A stretch of DNA of 64,000 nt from Methanobacterium sp. UBA176 (GCA_002505765.1 DAVZ01000059.1:1-64000); one strand, 5' to 3'; positions 47,309 to 56,162 are shown, counted from the first letter of the stretch. Translations and numbers: made by a program. Notes: generated from the letters alone by a model not told the origin.

Positions 47309-48541
47309 TCAAAATGTCATTATTTTTCCCTTCACCAGCATATCGGTAATACTGGTTATATTTTCAAGCCATGAATCAATGATTTCTTCTACTTTTTTAT
47401 CTACGGCTTCAACTTTGTATCCTTTTTCAAGGATTAACTGGGCGCTTGCGGCTTTTGGATCATCTATTGGGTTTCCAATCTGGCTTAAAAGCATTATATG
47501 AACTTCTTTAACTCCTTCCACATTTTCGGCTATATCATTAGCAATTTTATTTGATAAAAGATTGTATATCTTACCAACGTGGTTTATAGGATTCTTTCCA
47601 GAAGTTGCCTCCATGGACATAGGTCTGTTCGGTGTTATTAAACCATTAGCACGGTTACCACGTCCTACAGAACCGTCATCACCCATTTCGGCTGAAGTGC
47701 CGGTTACTGTCAGATAGTATCCTTCTTCTGTTGCGCAGGTATGATTATCAGCAGTATTAATGAACACTTCAACGTTTCTTTCGGTCTGTTCCTGAGCTAG
47801 TCTTTTTATTATTTCTTTAAGTTCTTCTTTTAAGTCTATGTATATATCACGACCGTCTACATATTTAGATACCATTGCAGAGGCTACTGTAAGGGTTATA
47901 GTGTTATCATCCCTAAGGCCCATTACCTTTATGTCTTCTCCTACTGCGGGGTATTTCTTTTTAAATCCCTTTGAATTCAGAAGATTTTCAGTTGCCAGTA
48001 CAATATTCTCTGTTTCTGAAAATGGAGCATATCCTACTCCAAATGAAGTGTCATTAGATGAAGGAGTCCCTTCCCTTCTAAACACGTCTGTTAAATCTCC
48101 GGATCCATGCCCTATTTTACATTCAACAACGGTATCGGTTTCTACATCTAAATTTATAATATTTTCCTTTAAATATTCTTTAGCAGCAGTAATCGCTATT
48201 CTATCAAGACCCATTTTCTTTATTTCAAGTTTACCGTCTATTTCTTCGTGCAGCTCAGAAATCCCTCTACCTGTTAAAAGTATGTCGATGGGCTTCATAA
48301 CTTCTCCATCACCAAAGAGGGGATTTGATTCTCCAGCGGTTATTTGCACCTCGTCAGTATTGTGGTGCATAATTTCTCCAAATCTTTCAATATAGGCATT
48401 GCATAAAGCTCTACTTACAGATTCAGCTATTCCATCACTGATGCTATCTGGATGTCCTATACCCTTCCTTTCTACAATTTCAATTTCCTTTTCTTCAATG
48501 GGTGTTTGAATGAGCTTTTCAACGAAAATATTTTTTTTCAT
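47309..48541 (-). CDS. metK: Archaeal S-adenosylmethionine synthetase
   Basis: It makes SAM from methionine and ATP. The 410-residue protein belongs to the archaeal MAT family, distinct from bacterial MetK: VERKGIGHPDSISDGIAE at the start, then QITAGESNPLFGDGE, KIGHGSGDLTDVFRR, TVTGTSAEMGDDGSVGRGNR and EATSGKNPINHVGKIYN. Length is normal. Confidence 0.97.
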   Translation of the reverse strand: MKKNIFVEKLIQTPIEEKEIEIVERKGIGHPDSISDGIAESVSRALCNAYIERFGEIMHHNTDEVQITAGESNPLFGDGEVMKPIDILLTGRGISELHEEIDGKLEIKKMGLDRIAITAAKEYLKENIINLDVETDTVVECKIGHGSGDLTDVFRREGTPSSNDTSFGVGYAPFSETENIVLATENLLNSKGFKKKYPAVGEDIKVMGLRDDNTITLTVASAMVSKYVDGRDIYIDLKEELKEIIKRLAQEQTERNVEVFINTADNHTCATEEGYYLTVTGTSAEMGDDGSVGRGNRANGLITPNRPMSMEATSGKNPINHVGKIYNLLSNKIANDIAENVEGVKEVHIMLLSQIGNPIDDPKAASAQLILEKGYKVEAVDKKVEEIIDSWLENITSITDMLVKGKIMTF

Positions 48542-48767
48542 AAATAGCCTCCAAATAAGTCAAAAAAATGTTAGTTTAACTGAACTTGATACATTTGTTC
48601 TTATTTTTTTATATATTTAAATTTATTCTTACATATAAAGAGGAAAACACAATCTGTTAAAAAAATTAAGAAAAAATAATTAGATAGTTTTCAATACATT
48701 AGATTATTAAATTTTAATTTGATTCATGAAGGTTGAAGAAAAATACGAAGTATTATTCTGAACCACA

Positions 48768-48782
48768 AAAATCGAAGATTTT
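48768..48782. repeat. AAAATC-N3-GATTTT hairpin
   Basis: Perfect short hairpin just upstream of the DUF192 gene, the same core as at 4928, 17544, 61546 and 62368. Confidence 0.5.
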
Positions 48783-48792
48783 GAGGGCTAAT

Positions 48793-49161
48793 ATGGAACT
48801 AATAGTCATAAATAGAAATAAAGGCACAGAACTTGGAGAATGTGAAGTTGCAGATACTTTTTTTTCAAGACTAAGAGGAACCATGTTTAAAAAAAAGCTT
48901 GGGAAAGGGCTTATTTTAAAGCTCCCTGGTGCTAGAAGTAGAAGCGGTTCAACAATTCACATGTTTTTTGTTAGATTTCCACTGGATATTGTTTTTACAG
49001 ATTCTGACAAGAATGTGGTGGATACAGTATCAATCAATCCATGGAAAACATATACTCCAAAAAAACCGGCAAAATATGTTATAGAAATGGAAAAAGGAAC
49101 AATTAAAAATTCAAAAACAGAAATTGGGGATAAAATTGATTTTGTATGTAAAAATGCTTGA
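48793..49161 (+). CDS. DUF192 family protein
   Basis: The 122-residue product starts at ATG 48793 with GAGGG upstream; the longer frame from 48733 crosses a hairpin and is rejected. The DUF192 pattern is seen: FFSRLRGTMFKKKLGKGLIL, STIHMFFVRFPLDIVFTD, and YVIEMEKGTIKNSKTEIGD. Function of the family is unknown. No signal peptide is visible, unlike many members. Confidence 0.88.
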   Translation: MELIVINRNKGTELGECEVADTFFSRLRGTMFKKKLGKGLILKLPGARSRSGSTIHMFFVRFPLDIVFTDSDKNVVDTVSINPWKTYTPKKPAKYVIEMEKGTIKNSKTEIGDKIDFVCKNA

Positions 49162-49185
49162 TATTGGTAAGTTAAAATGAAAAAG

Positions 49186-49581
49186 CTATTTTCTTTCTTT
49201 CACTGAATTTAAAGCCATTTGAGCCACTTTTTTTACCACTGGATTACTGTCCTGCGATGCTTTTTCCAGGGGTTCGATGGCCCTTTCATCACCCATGGCA
49301 GAAAGACCTATCGCTGCAGCATATCTCACACTTGCCTTTTCATCGTTTAATTTATCAATTAAAGGTTCGATGGCCTTTTCATCACTGAAAACCGCCAGCG
49401 AAAGAGCGGCAGCTTCCCTGACATGGCAATCTTCATCATTAAGTGCTTTAATTAATGGATCCACAGCTTTTGGATCAGCTAATTCTGCTAGAAGTTCTGC
49501 AGCATCTTCCCTTCTTTTCCAATCAGCATTTTCAAGTTCTTCAACAAGATATTTTAAATTTCTTTCTAGTGATTCCTCCAT
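49186..49581 (-). CDS. HEAT-repeat (PBS-lyase-like) protein
   Basis: The 131-residue protein consists of about four HEAT repeats of about 31 residues: ADPKAVDPLIKALNDEDCHV, SDEKAIEPLIDKLNDEKASV, GDERAIEPLEKASQDSNPVV. This is an interaction scaffold. AGGAGG precedes its ATG. Partner unknown; it is 48 bp downstream of the LigD-type phosphoesterase gene and may be co-transcribed. A longer HEAT protein lies at 53542. Confidence 0.88.
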   Translation of the reverse strand: MEESLERNLKYLVEELENADWKRREDAAELLAELADPKAVDPLIKALNDEDCHVREAAALSLAVFSDEKAIEPLIDKLNDEKASVRYAAAIGLSAMGDERAIEPLEKASQDSNPVVKKVAQMALNSVKERK

Positions 49582-49629
49582 AAAGTACCTCCTTCCTATA
49601 TATTTTGTTGTAAGAACTTTAAATATCTA

Positions 49630-50220
49630 TCAATTTCTACTTTTTTTAATAGCTGAAACTTCTTCAACTGTAAGGCCACTTATTACAGATTCAGGTCTGT
49701 CAGCGAGAATATCTTCTCCCGGATGGGACATTTCGTCTTTTTTCTTTAAGAAGAGCCAGAATTTTCTTTTTCCTCGCCCTGTTTTAATAAGTGCGTATCC
49801 GCCTTTGAGTTTTTTCCCTTCAAGCCAGATATCCACGTGCCCATCATCAACAGCCTTTTCTATAGGTATATCCCTCTTTAAATTACGATATGTGCCATTA
49901 TCCCAGACAATAACAGTTCCTGCACCATAATTTCCCTCAGGGATTATCCCTTCAAAGTCAATATAATCAAGGGGATGATCTTCAGTAGGAACAGCAAGTC
50001 TTTTTTGGCCTGGATCAGTTGATGGCCCTTTGGGAATGGTCCATGACTTTAAAACATTTCCAACTTCTAATCTGAAATCATAATGGAGTTTTCTGGCGTC
50101 ATGTTTTTGTACAACGAATTTAGCGATTTTTAGAGGGCTTTTTTCTCCTGGAACTGGTTCTGGAGTTTTTTCAAAGTCTCTCTTTTCTTTATATTTTTTC
50201 AGTGGATCTTTATCCTGCAT
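49630..50220 (-). CDS. Stand-alone LigD-type 3'-phosphoesterase
   Basis: The 196-residue product starts at ATG 50220 with GGGTGA upstream. It is the PE domain alone, without ligase or polymerase: FVVQKHDARKLHYDFRLEVG with the catalytic His/Asp cluster, WTIPKGPSTDPGQKRLAVPT, EDHPLDYIDFEGIIPEGNYG and GTVIVWDNGTY. It trims 3'-phosphates or ribonucleotides at DNA ends. No Ku or ligase D is present in the window. Confidence 0.92.
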   Translation of the reverse strand: MQDKDPLKKYKEKRDFEKTPEPVPGEKSPLKIAKFVVQKHDARKLHYDFRLEVGNVLKSWTIPKGPSTDPGQKRLAVPTEDHPLDYIDFEGIIPEGNYGAGTVIVWDNGTYRNLKRDIPIEKAVDDGHVDIWLEGKKLKGGYALIKTGRGKRKFWLFLKKKDEMSHPGEDILADRPESVISGLTVEEVSAIKKSRN

Positions 50221-50263
50221 AGATTCACCCATAAGATTTTAAGTAAATAAATAGGAATTTTAT

Positions 50264-50962
50264 TCAGAATTCAAACCTTTCAATAAGCTTTGATGGATGT
50301 TCCACTACTTCCACTCCTATAAATTGATGTAATTTATTCGTATTTTCAATGTCAATGTCCCTCATGTGTATGGTAATTACTTTCCCTGCAGAAATTGCAT
50401 GGAAGGGGCATGACACTGCACAGGCCCCGCAACCTTCACATTTTAGAAGATCAATTTCGATTCCAGGGGTTATTGCATCACCCGGGCATGATGAAGCAGC
50501 TTCACAGATATCACACTTTTGACATAGGCCCAATTCAAGTTTTGAAGGTAATACAGTATCTACATCCCCATATTCAATATCTACAGGGACTATATAGGTT
50601 TTAATCTGGCCTTTGCCTGATTGTGCAACTGCATTGGTTATAAGAGTGTCTGCAATCCCGTTAACGATTTTACCTATGGTATTGGAGGTGGTGGGAGAAA
50701 CAATAAATGCATCATATTTACCCAGCGAAAAACGCCCAGTAATTGGAAAACTGAATTTCTGGTCCTTTTCTTTAACCAGTTCGTTATAATATCCACCAGT
50801 TATTCTTGCAATTCTTTCATATAATCCGTACATTTTAAGCACTTCTTCTCCAGCAGCTGAAAGTAAAACAGTTACATCATGTTTGGTCATTAAACTTTCC
50901 AGTAATTCTACACTTTCTAAAAGTAAATGACCAGCTCCTGTAATTCCAAAACCTATCTTCAT
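50264..50962 (-). CDS. Flavoprotein-ferredoxin, dihydromethanopterin-reductase-like
   Basis: The 232-residue protein has an N-terminal Rossmann-like flavoprotein domain (GFGITGAGHLLLESVELLE; FIVSPTTSNTIGKIVNGIAD). Two C-terminal iron-sulfur motifs follow, CQKCDICEAASSCP and CEGCGACAVSCP, near residues 147 and 174. This matches the archaeal flavoprotein family that includes DmrX/DmrB-type dihydromethanopterin reductase (acceptor). The physiological substrate is not proved for this order. Confidence 0.82.
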   Translation of the reverse strand: MKIGFGITGAGHLLLESVELLESLMTKHDVTVLLSAAGEEVLKMYGLYERIARITGGYYNELVKEKDQKFSFPITGRFSLGKYDAFIVSPTTSNTIGKIVNGIADTLITNAVAQSGKGQIKTYIVPVDIEYGDVDTVLPSKLELGLCQKCDICEAASSCPGDAITPGIEIDLLKCEGCGACAVSCPFHAISAGKVITIHMRDIDIENTNKLHQFIGVEVVEHPSKLIERFEF

Positions 50963-51098
50963 TCCTTAACCTCAATTTGAATGTAAATGTGTAATTAGAA
51001 AAATTTTAGATTATTAAGAATAATTATGGAACTACTTGTATTTATAAAATTAGATTAATTACCTAAAAATAAGAATGAAATAAAAAAAGAAGATAATT

Positions 51099-52367
51099 TT
51101 AGAACTCAATGTATCTGTAGGCCTCATCTTCTTCGAATGCATAATGGACCTTTGTATACTGACTCATGAATTCTTTAACTTCATTTTTAACATTTTTACC
51201 ATCCATGGCAACCATTTTGATGAATTCGGCCACTTCATACATTTGAGATTCCTTTAATCCACGTCTTGTAATTTCCTGGGTACCTAATCTTATTCCTGAA
51301 GGATCATCAGTCCTTTTAAGGTCATCCCATGGAAGGAGGTTCTTATTTAAGATAATATTATTCGATTCCATGTCTTTAGCCATTTTAGCTGCACTGTATA
51401 TTTTTTTAACATCCATAGCAACCTGATGGGATTCTGTAAATCCTTGTTCTTCACATAGAACATCAAATCCAAGTTCATAAAGACTCTGTGCCAGTGTTTT
51501 AGCATTTTTAACAATTTGATCAGCATAATCATCGCCAAACTCCAGCATTTCTGCTAAGGTTATGCCTAATGAGGCTACATGATGTAAATGATGATTACTA
51601 ACAACACCAGGAAAAACTGCTTCATCAATTATATCTTTTAATTCTTCAGTACAGAGGATTATTCCTCCTTGAGGGCCTGGAAATGTTTTATGGGTACTCC
51701 CAACAAGGAGATCTGCCCCTTCTTTAAGAGGATCCTGGAATTTACCTCCAGCTATGAGTCCAAGAACATGAGCTCCGTCATACATGACCTTTGCACCGAC
51801 CTCGTCGGCTGCTTCCCGTGCATCATCAACTGGATGGGGGAAAAGGAACAAACTACCGCCAAGAAGAACCACTTTGGGCTTATTTTTAATGATCTCCTTC
51901 TTCATGGCATCTGCATCGATATTCATCTTTTCGTTGTCAAAGGGATGTGAAAGAATCCTTAGGCCCCTTATTCCTGCTGCACTTACATCTGCATGGCTTA
52001 TATGGCCTCCAACAGGGACATTTAGTGCCATTAGAAGGTCATTTGGTTTTGTAAGGGCGAAAAATGATGCTAAATTGGCGATAACTCCAGAATTCGGCTG
52101 TACATTGGCGTGTTCTGCGTTAAATAACCTTTTAGAAAGGTCTATTGCCATATTTTCAATGGTATCGATGTATTCACAGCCTTCATAGAGTCTTTCGCAT
52201 GGTAATCCCTCTGCGTATCTGTGGGATAGATCAGAAGCGAGGGCTTCCCTTACAGTTGTGCTGGTTATATTTTCACTTGCAATTAAATTGATGCTGTTTT
52301 CCATCCATTTATGGTGTTCCTTGGTTAATTCTTTGATCTTTTGGACGTACTTTTCATTTTCAAACAT
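51099..52367 (-). CDS. glyA: Serine hydroxymethyltransferase
   Basis: It interconverts serine and glycine; in Methanobacteriales tetrahydromethanopterin is the one-carbon carrier. The 422-residue PLP enzyme has the PLP lysine in LLVGSTHKTFPGPQGG, NLIASENITS, LSHRYAEGLPCERLYEGCEY, NVQPNSGVIANLA and YDGAHVLGLIAGG. GGAGG-like sequence precedes ATG 52367. Monocistronic. Confidence 0.96.
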   Translation of the reverse strand: MFENEKYVQKIKELTKEHHKWMENSINLIASENITSTTVREALASDLSHRYAEGLPCERLYEGCEYIDTIENMAIDLSKRLFNAEHANVQPNSGVIANLASFFALTKPNDLLMALNVPVGGHISHADVSAAGIRGLRILSHPFDNEKMNIDADAMKKEIIKNKPKVVLLGGSLFLFPHPVDDAREAADEVGAKVMYDGAHVLGLIAGGKFQDPLKEGADLLVGSTHKTFPGPQGGIILCTEELKDIIDEAVFPGVVSNHHLHHVASLGITLAEMLEFGDDYADQIVKNAKTLAQSLYELGFDVLCEEQGFTESHQVAMDVKKIYSAAKMAKDMESNNIILNKNLLPWDDLKRTDDPSGIRLGTQEITRRGLKESQMYEVAEFIKMVAMDGKNVKNEVKEFMSQYTKVHYAFEEDEAYRYIEF

Positions 52368-53199
52368 TGATTACCCTCCGAATAAAAAGTAAATTTTATT
52401 AAATTGATGTAAATATTATAAAAAATATCCAGTTATAATATGAACACTCATTTATATACTCGAATAATATTTTTTTATTAATTTTCCCCCGATTTTTTCC
52501 TATTACATAACTTATACTCTTTCTTATATCATAATATTTTTAATTGTTTTTATAAAGCTAAGCTTTAATAATTTAATATTCCATTGATAACTTTTTGGTT
52601 AATTCAATAAATTAGTCTGTATTTATTCAATAGAACTCTAAAAGTTATTTTATTGATTTTACATAACTTTTAGGTGTTTCTTTATTCTTCTCTTCATTAT
52701 TAAAATCTAAAAGACGTTCAATGTATTTATACATACTAATACTCCATTGGGTTTACTGAATGTTAAGCGTTTGTACTTTTTGTTATTCAAAATCTTTTAA
52801 TTTGTATTACTTAATTAATTTTATTTATTTAATAATACTTTTACACCATATTATTTTATTATATGGCTTTAAATTATTAAATAAAACATAAAAACTATTT
52901 TAATCGGGGAATAATTCGTTAAATTCGTTTAATAATTTAAAAACTGTTTTTTCGATGTTTTTATCTTTCATTATTTTAGATGCTTTTGAATAATTTTTAA
53001 TTATTTTCCAGATGCACACACAGTTTTGGCAACAATGTAAATGCGTTATATGGGAGTAACCGGCTTATGACTAATGGATGCTATGGAATTAGTAAAAAAT
53101 CAGAGGTTATGACTTTACTGGATGTAGATCCAGGGCTACGATGTCAAGGGGTTCTCAAATTTTAAGAGTTTGGGCTTTAGCCTGGACCTGGAAAGAAAC
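52368..53199. other. Long AT-rich gap with a GC-richer pocket
   Basis: 52368-53000 is very AT-rich with no gene. 53020-53195 is markedly less AT-rich, with a possible long-range stem TCCAGGGCT (about 53129) / AGCCTGGA (about 53180). A 33-codon frame from ATG 53067 has no ribosome site. The pocket could be a small RNA or relic; undecided. Confidence 0.4.
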
Positions 53200-53549
53200 T
53201 TATGTTAAATTTCTTTTCATTAATAAAGCACATTTCCATACTATTGAGTCTATTTTAAAGCTTAATTCATCAAAAAATTTTTTAATAAGCTGATTTTGGT
53301 TTGAAAATATCCACGGATTGAATTCCATTATTATAGGGGGAATTTCATCGTCTTTTGTAATTTTTTAACTTTTTCGATGGCCATATTTATTATTGAAATT
53401 TTTCCATATCCTCATTCACCTAATAGTCCAATAACTAAGCTTTCATCGTCTTTATAACTTATAATGGATTCTACAAGAGATTTATAAAATTCGCAGCGGT
53501 TTAATTCATCTTCTTCACAAGATTTAATTGCTCTATCTGGATCAAACAT
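53200..53549 (-). pseudogene. KAP-family P-loop NTPase remnant
   Basis: From ATG 53549 the minus strand reads MFDPDRAIKSCEEDELNRCE, then SLVIGLLGE followed by TGA (53412-53414) where KAP proteins have Trp in the Walker A region, then GYGKISIINMAIEKVKKL. After a frameshift it continues KDDEIPPIIMEFNPWIFSNQ, the KAP-typical FNPW motif, and stops near 53200. The start overlaps the stop of the HEAT gene, so it was once translated in that operon. Only the first 115 or so codons remain. Confidence 0.75.
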
Positions 53550-54168
53550 CTAATTCCTTCTTTTTAGTATTTTCTATTTTACTCAGAGCCTCTTTTGCAT
53601 TATTTTTAACAAATTTATTTTCATCTTTCAACGCCTTATTCAAATAATTAATAGCTTTTTTATTTCCAATTTCTCCAAGACTCCAAGCAGCATTAGTCCT
53701 AACTCTAAAATCGGGGTCTTCTAATGATTCTATAAGTGCATCTACTACATTTTTATCTTTGATATTGCCAAGATGTCTTGCTGCTTTCCATCTGATATCT
53801 GAATCTTCATTTTTTAAAGCCTCAATTAATATTAATATGGCTTTATCATCTTTAATTTGATATAGCGATTCTAATGCATGTACTCGAGTAGCAGGATTAG
53901 CAGAAGCTGAATCTGTGTTTAAAGAATTAAAATCAGTGGTTTTCTCATTTTCTGGAGATTTAATTTTTTCAGCACATTCTTTACAGTATTTAGAATCATA
54001 TATTTCCCATGAAAGAAGAATTTTACCACATTCAACGCATTTATCCGAAGATCTATCAATATCTACAGAACCATTAGGATTAGATCTATGTCTAATCTTT
54101 TTTAATCCTCTAGCAGGAGCCCTTGGGTTTACACCCATAAGTTTGTATGGATCAGTTCCATCCCCCAT
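53542..54168 (-). CDS. Zinc-ribbon/HEAT-repeat protein
   Basis: The 208-residue protein has a basic N-terminus (RAPARGLKKIRHRSNPNG). A zinc ribbon CVECGKILLSWEIY...CKEC spans about residues 44-64. Then come about four HEAT repeats (DDKAILILIEALKNEDSDIR; VVDALIESLEDPDFRVRTNA; KKAINYLNKALKDENKFVKN). It looks like a scaffold with a nucleic-acid- or protein-binding head. It is followed, overlapping by 8 bp, by a broken KAP NTPase and preceded by several small genes on the same strand. Confidence 0.82.
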   Translation of the reverse strand: MGDGTDPYKLMGVNPRAPARGLKKIRHRSNPNGSVDIDRSSDKCVECGKILLSWEIYDSKYCKECAEKIKSPENEKTTDFNSLNTDSASANPATRVHALESLYQIKDDKAILILIEALKNEDSDIRWKAARHLGNIKDKNVVDALIESLEDPDFRVRTNAAWSLGEIGNKKAINYLNKALKDENKFVKNNAKEALSKIENTKKKELDV

Positions 54169-54215
54169 TATTCCATCTCCAATATATTAATTGATTAAAA
54201 TATATTAATTATTAT

Positions 54216-54593
54216 CTATTTCCTCCGCACTTTACCAATCAATTTAGTCTGCCCAAAATAAAAAGCTTTAAAAGCTTCAGATACAGCAGCGCTCTTTTCT
54301 TGATCTTTGACATCATCGTATATGTATGTATCAAGATATGATTGTAAGGGTTCTTTTTTGAAAATTAGATCCATATTCAAATCAATATGGTGTACACTTT
54401 GCATTATTTTTGGCCAGATCCCAATTAATTTCCATTCTTCACTTCTATCAAGATTTAAATAAATTTTATTAACATATTCAATTTCATCTATTATGGATCT
54501 TATCCTACGATTTAATTCATCCCTTGTAAATACTATAACTTCTTCATGTTCTTGGAATAATTCAGGATCGTATAATATTGGCATATCTTCCAT
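54216..54593 (-). CDS. Hypothetical protein of the small-gene operon
   Basis: The 125-residue acidic, helical protein starts at ATG 54593 with GGAG six bases upstream. It shows VIVFTRDELNRRIRSIIDEI and ends AFYFGQTKLIGKVRRK. The basic C-terminus resembles those of the smaller upstream ORFs (FGKTYYLMKMVKEK; SQTKLTSKRWQK), suggesting a shared tail. No family recognised. Upstream of the zinc-ribbon/HEAT gene by 47 bp. Confidence 0.7.
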   Translation of the reverse strand: MEDMPILYDPELFQEHEEVIVFTRDELNRRIRSIIDEIEYVNKIYLNLDRSEEWKLIGIWPKIMQSVHHIDLNMDLIFKKEPLQSYLDTYIYDDVKDQEKSAAVSEAFKAFYFGQTKLIGKVRRK

Positions 54594-54604
54594 GAGGCAC
54601 TCCC

Positions 54605-54685
54605 CTACTTACTCTCATATGTTTTTTCCTTTACCATTTTCATTAGATAATAAGTTTTACCGAATTCAATGGACTTTTTAATCAA
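54605..54685 (-). CDS. Possible 26-residue small protein
   Basis: A TTG start at 54685 with AAAGG upstream opens a frame ending at TAG 54605-54607. The product is helical and basic (IEFGKTYYLMKMVKEK). It is nested in a chain of minus-strand small genes and echoes the C-terminus of 54216-54593. Its shortness makes it uncertain. Confidence 0.3.
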   Translation of the reverse strand: MIKKSIEFGKTYYLMKMVKEKTYESK

Positions 54686-54693
54686 ATTAACCT

Positions 54694-54861
54694 TTAAATC
54701 CTGGATAATATCTCTATAACTTCATCAAATTCAATTTCCTTATTTAAATCATCGGTTGTGGCAATAAGTATAAAATTCACCAAATCAGTTAAAGTGTTAT
54801 TCCATTGCTTAAAATCCTCTGTATTTAATAAATCATTGCTAAAATATTTATTTTCTAACAT
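54694..54861 (-). CDS. Small acidic protein (55 aa, hypothetical)
   Basis: ATG 54861 is preceded by GGTGAT at good spacing. The product is acidic: FSNDLLNTEDFKQWNNTLTD, FILIATTDDLNKEIEFDEVI, ending EILSRI. The pattern recalls small acidic partner proteins. Part of a tight minus-strand small-gene chain. Confidence 0.55.
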   Translation of the reverse strand: MLENKYFSNDLLNTEDFKQWNNTLTDLVNFILIATTDDLNKEIEFDEVIEILSRI

Positions 54862-54875
54862 CAGATCACCCTATC

Positions 54876-55019
54876 TTACTTCTGCCAGCGCTTACTGGTT
54901 AATTTAGTTTGACTTCTACCCTCAAGACTGAAAGCCCATTTTTTACGTTTTAGCTTTAAATATTTCCTTTGAACTCCTTTAACCTCTTCAATTAAATGCA
55001 TTTGATTTTTATCCTTCAA
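54876..55019 (-). CDS. Small basic protein (47 aa, hypothetical)
   Basis: TTG 55019 has GGTGG five bases upstream; ATG 55001 is an alternative. The product is strongly basic (YLKLKRKKWAFSLEGRSQTK, ending SKRWQK), opposite in charge to the following 55-residue protein. 14 bp separate the two. It is the first gene of the chain leading to the HEAT protein. Confidence 0.5.
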   Translation of the reverse strand: MKDKNQMHLIEEVKGVQRKYLKLKRKKWAFSLEGRSQTKLTSKRWQK

Positions 55020-55148
55020 TTTTACCACCGATTATATACATAGACAGTATTTTTTTATAGTGTTTGAGCAAGAGCATCAGAAAAGTAATATTCATTTTAT
55101 TTGAATAAAGCTAATATGGAGATATGATCATGAAAAAAGAATCTGAAA

Positions 55149-55376
55149 ATGACTAATAAGGAATATAAAGAATATGTAAAGATTTTAGAACCAAAATATG
55201 GAACTCCCATGACAATAGAACAATTAAAAGATAGATACTATGATTGCCAGAAATTAACAATCGATTCCATAGACTTACTTAAAAAATCAATGCAAATGAA
55301 TGAGGAATTAATAAAATCAAATAATATATACAAGGAAGTTATTGAAAAATTGTTAAAAGAAAAAAAATGTGTTTAA
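55149..55376 (+). CDS. Small helical protein (75 aa, hypothetical)
   Basis: The product is a charged, likely coiled-coil protein (TIEQLKDRYYDCQKLTIDSI; KSMQMNEELIKSNNIYKEVI). ATG 55149 has no ribosome site. GGAG at 55118-55121 instead serves ATG 55130, whose frame stops at 55154. Removing one A from the A6 run 55133-55138 would fuse the two into MKKNLKMTNKEYKEY. The start is therefore uncertain. Confidence 0.5.
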   Translation: MTNKEYKEYVKILEPKYGTPMTIEQLKDRYYDCQKLTIDSIDLLKKSMQMNEELIKSNNIYKEVIEKLLKEKKCV

Positions 55377-55446
55377 AATCGATTCAAATACATTATTGTG
55401 AAAAACACAGTTTTTACTGAATTTATCCAGCGAGTTTCCATGTGAA

Positions 55447-55836
55447 TCATTCATAGAGCGGGTCTTCTCTTGGCTTCTCTTCGTAACCTGGTGAACCATC
55501 GTGTGTGTGGCTTGTTGTTTGTGTATCTACCCATTTCCCGCAAATTGGACAATTTCCATATCTATGATATGTTTGTACTGGGCTGGGATGGTATTGGCCG
55601 CATTGCTCACACCAATATTTTTTAGAAGATTTATTACTAGTCGCTTTTTTAGTTGAATTGTTTGCTTTATTACCAGTTGTTGAATTATTAACCGTTTTTG
55701 TAGTATTATTTTGGACATTAATGTTGTTAGCAACATTTTTCTGATTATCATTAACTCCTAACAACGAATATGCTCCATAAGCAAAACCAGATATGAGAAT
55801 AAGTGCAATCAATCCAAGAATAATTTTTTTATCCAT
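55447..55836 (-). CDS. Secreted or membrane-anchored zinc-ribbon protein
   Basis: The 129-residue protein has an N-terminal membrane segment (IILGLIALILISGFAYGAYS), an Asn/Thr/Lys-rich linker of about 50 residues, and a C-terminal zinc ribbon CEQCGQYHPSP...CPICGKW, then an acidic tail. It is likely exposed outside the cell. Function unknown. Confidence 0.75.
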   Translation of the reverse strand: MDKKIILGLIALILISGFAYGAYSLLGVNDNQKNVANNINVQNNTTKTVNNSTTGNKANNSTKKATSNKSSKKYWCEQCGQYHPSPVQTYHRYGNCPICGKWVDTQTTSHTHDGSPGYEEKPREDPLYE

Positions 55837-56042
55837 TTCTAATCACCATTTATATTTCTTATTGATATTAGACTTTAATAATCGAATCTAAAAAGTAATA
55901 TATTTATTTCTATACTTAAATACTTCTAAAACTTATTTTTAATCATTATTATCTTTTTTATCATATTTTTAAGTGGATAATAACATAATAAAAGAATTAA
56001 AAACAAGTTTAAAAAAATTAATGAAAAAAAATTTTTTTGGGG

Positions 56043-56091
56043 GAGAAGGGGGAGGTTAAAATAACGACGCAGCTATTTTAATTCCCTTCTC
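56043..56091. ncRNA. Nested hairpin element upstream of HhH-GPD-like gene
   Basis: Outer arms GAGAAGGG (56043-56050) and CCCTTCTC (56084-56091) enclose inner arms TTAAAATA (56056-56063) and TATTTTAA (56074-56081), with loop ACGACGCAGC. It lies 71 bp before ATG 56163. It could be a leader element, a small RNA or a terminator-like structure; no family recognised. The rest of 55837-56162 has no gene. Confidence 0.4.
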
Positions 56092-56162
56092 ATTTATGAA
56101 TTGCAAACTAATTTATTTAAGTTTTATGTAATTGATAATTACTGCTATTTCAGGTGATAAAT

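Noticed and set aside
53067..53168. 33-codon ORF (MTNGCYGISKKSEV...)
   Set aside because: No ribosome site, no neighbouring operon, and located in a pocket that fits a structured RNA or relic better.
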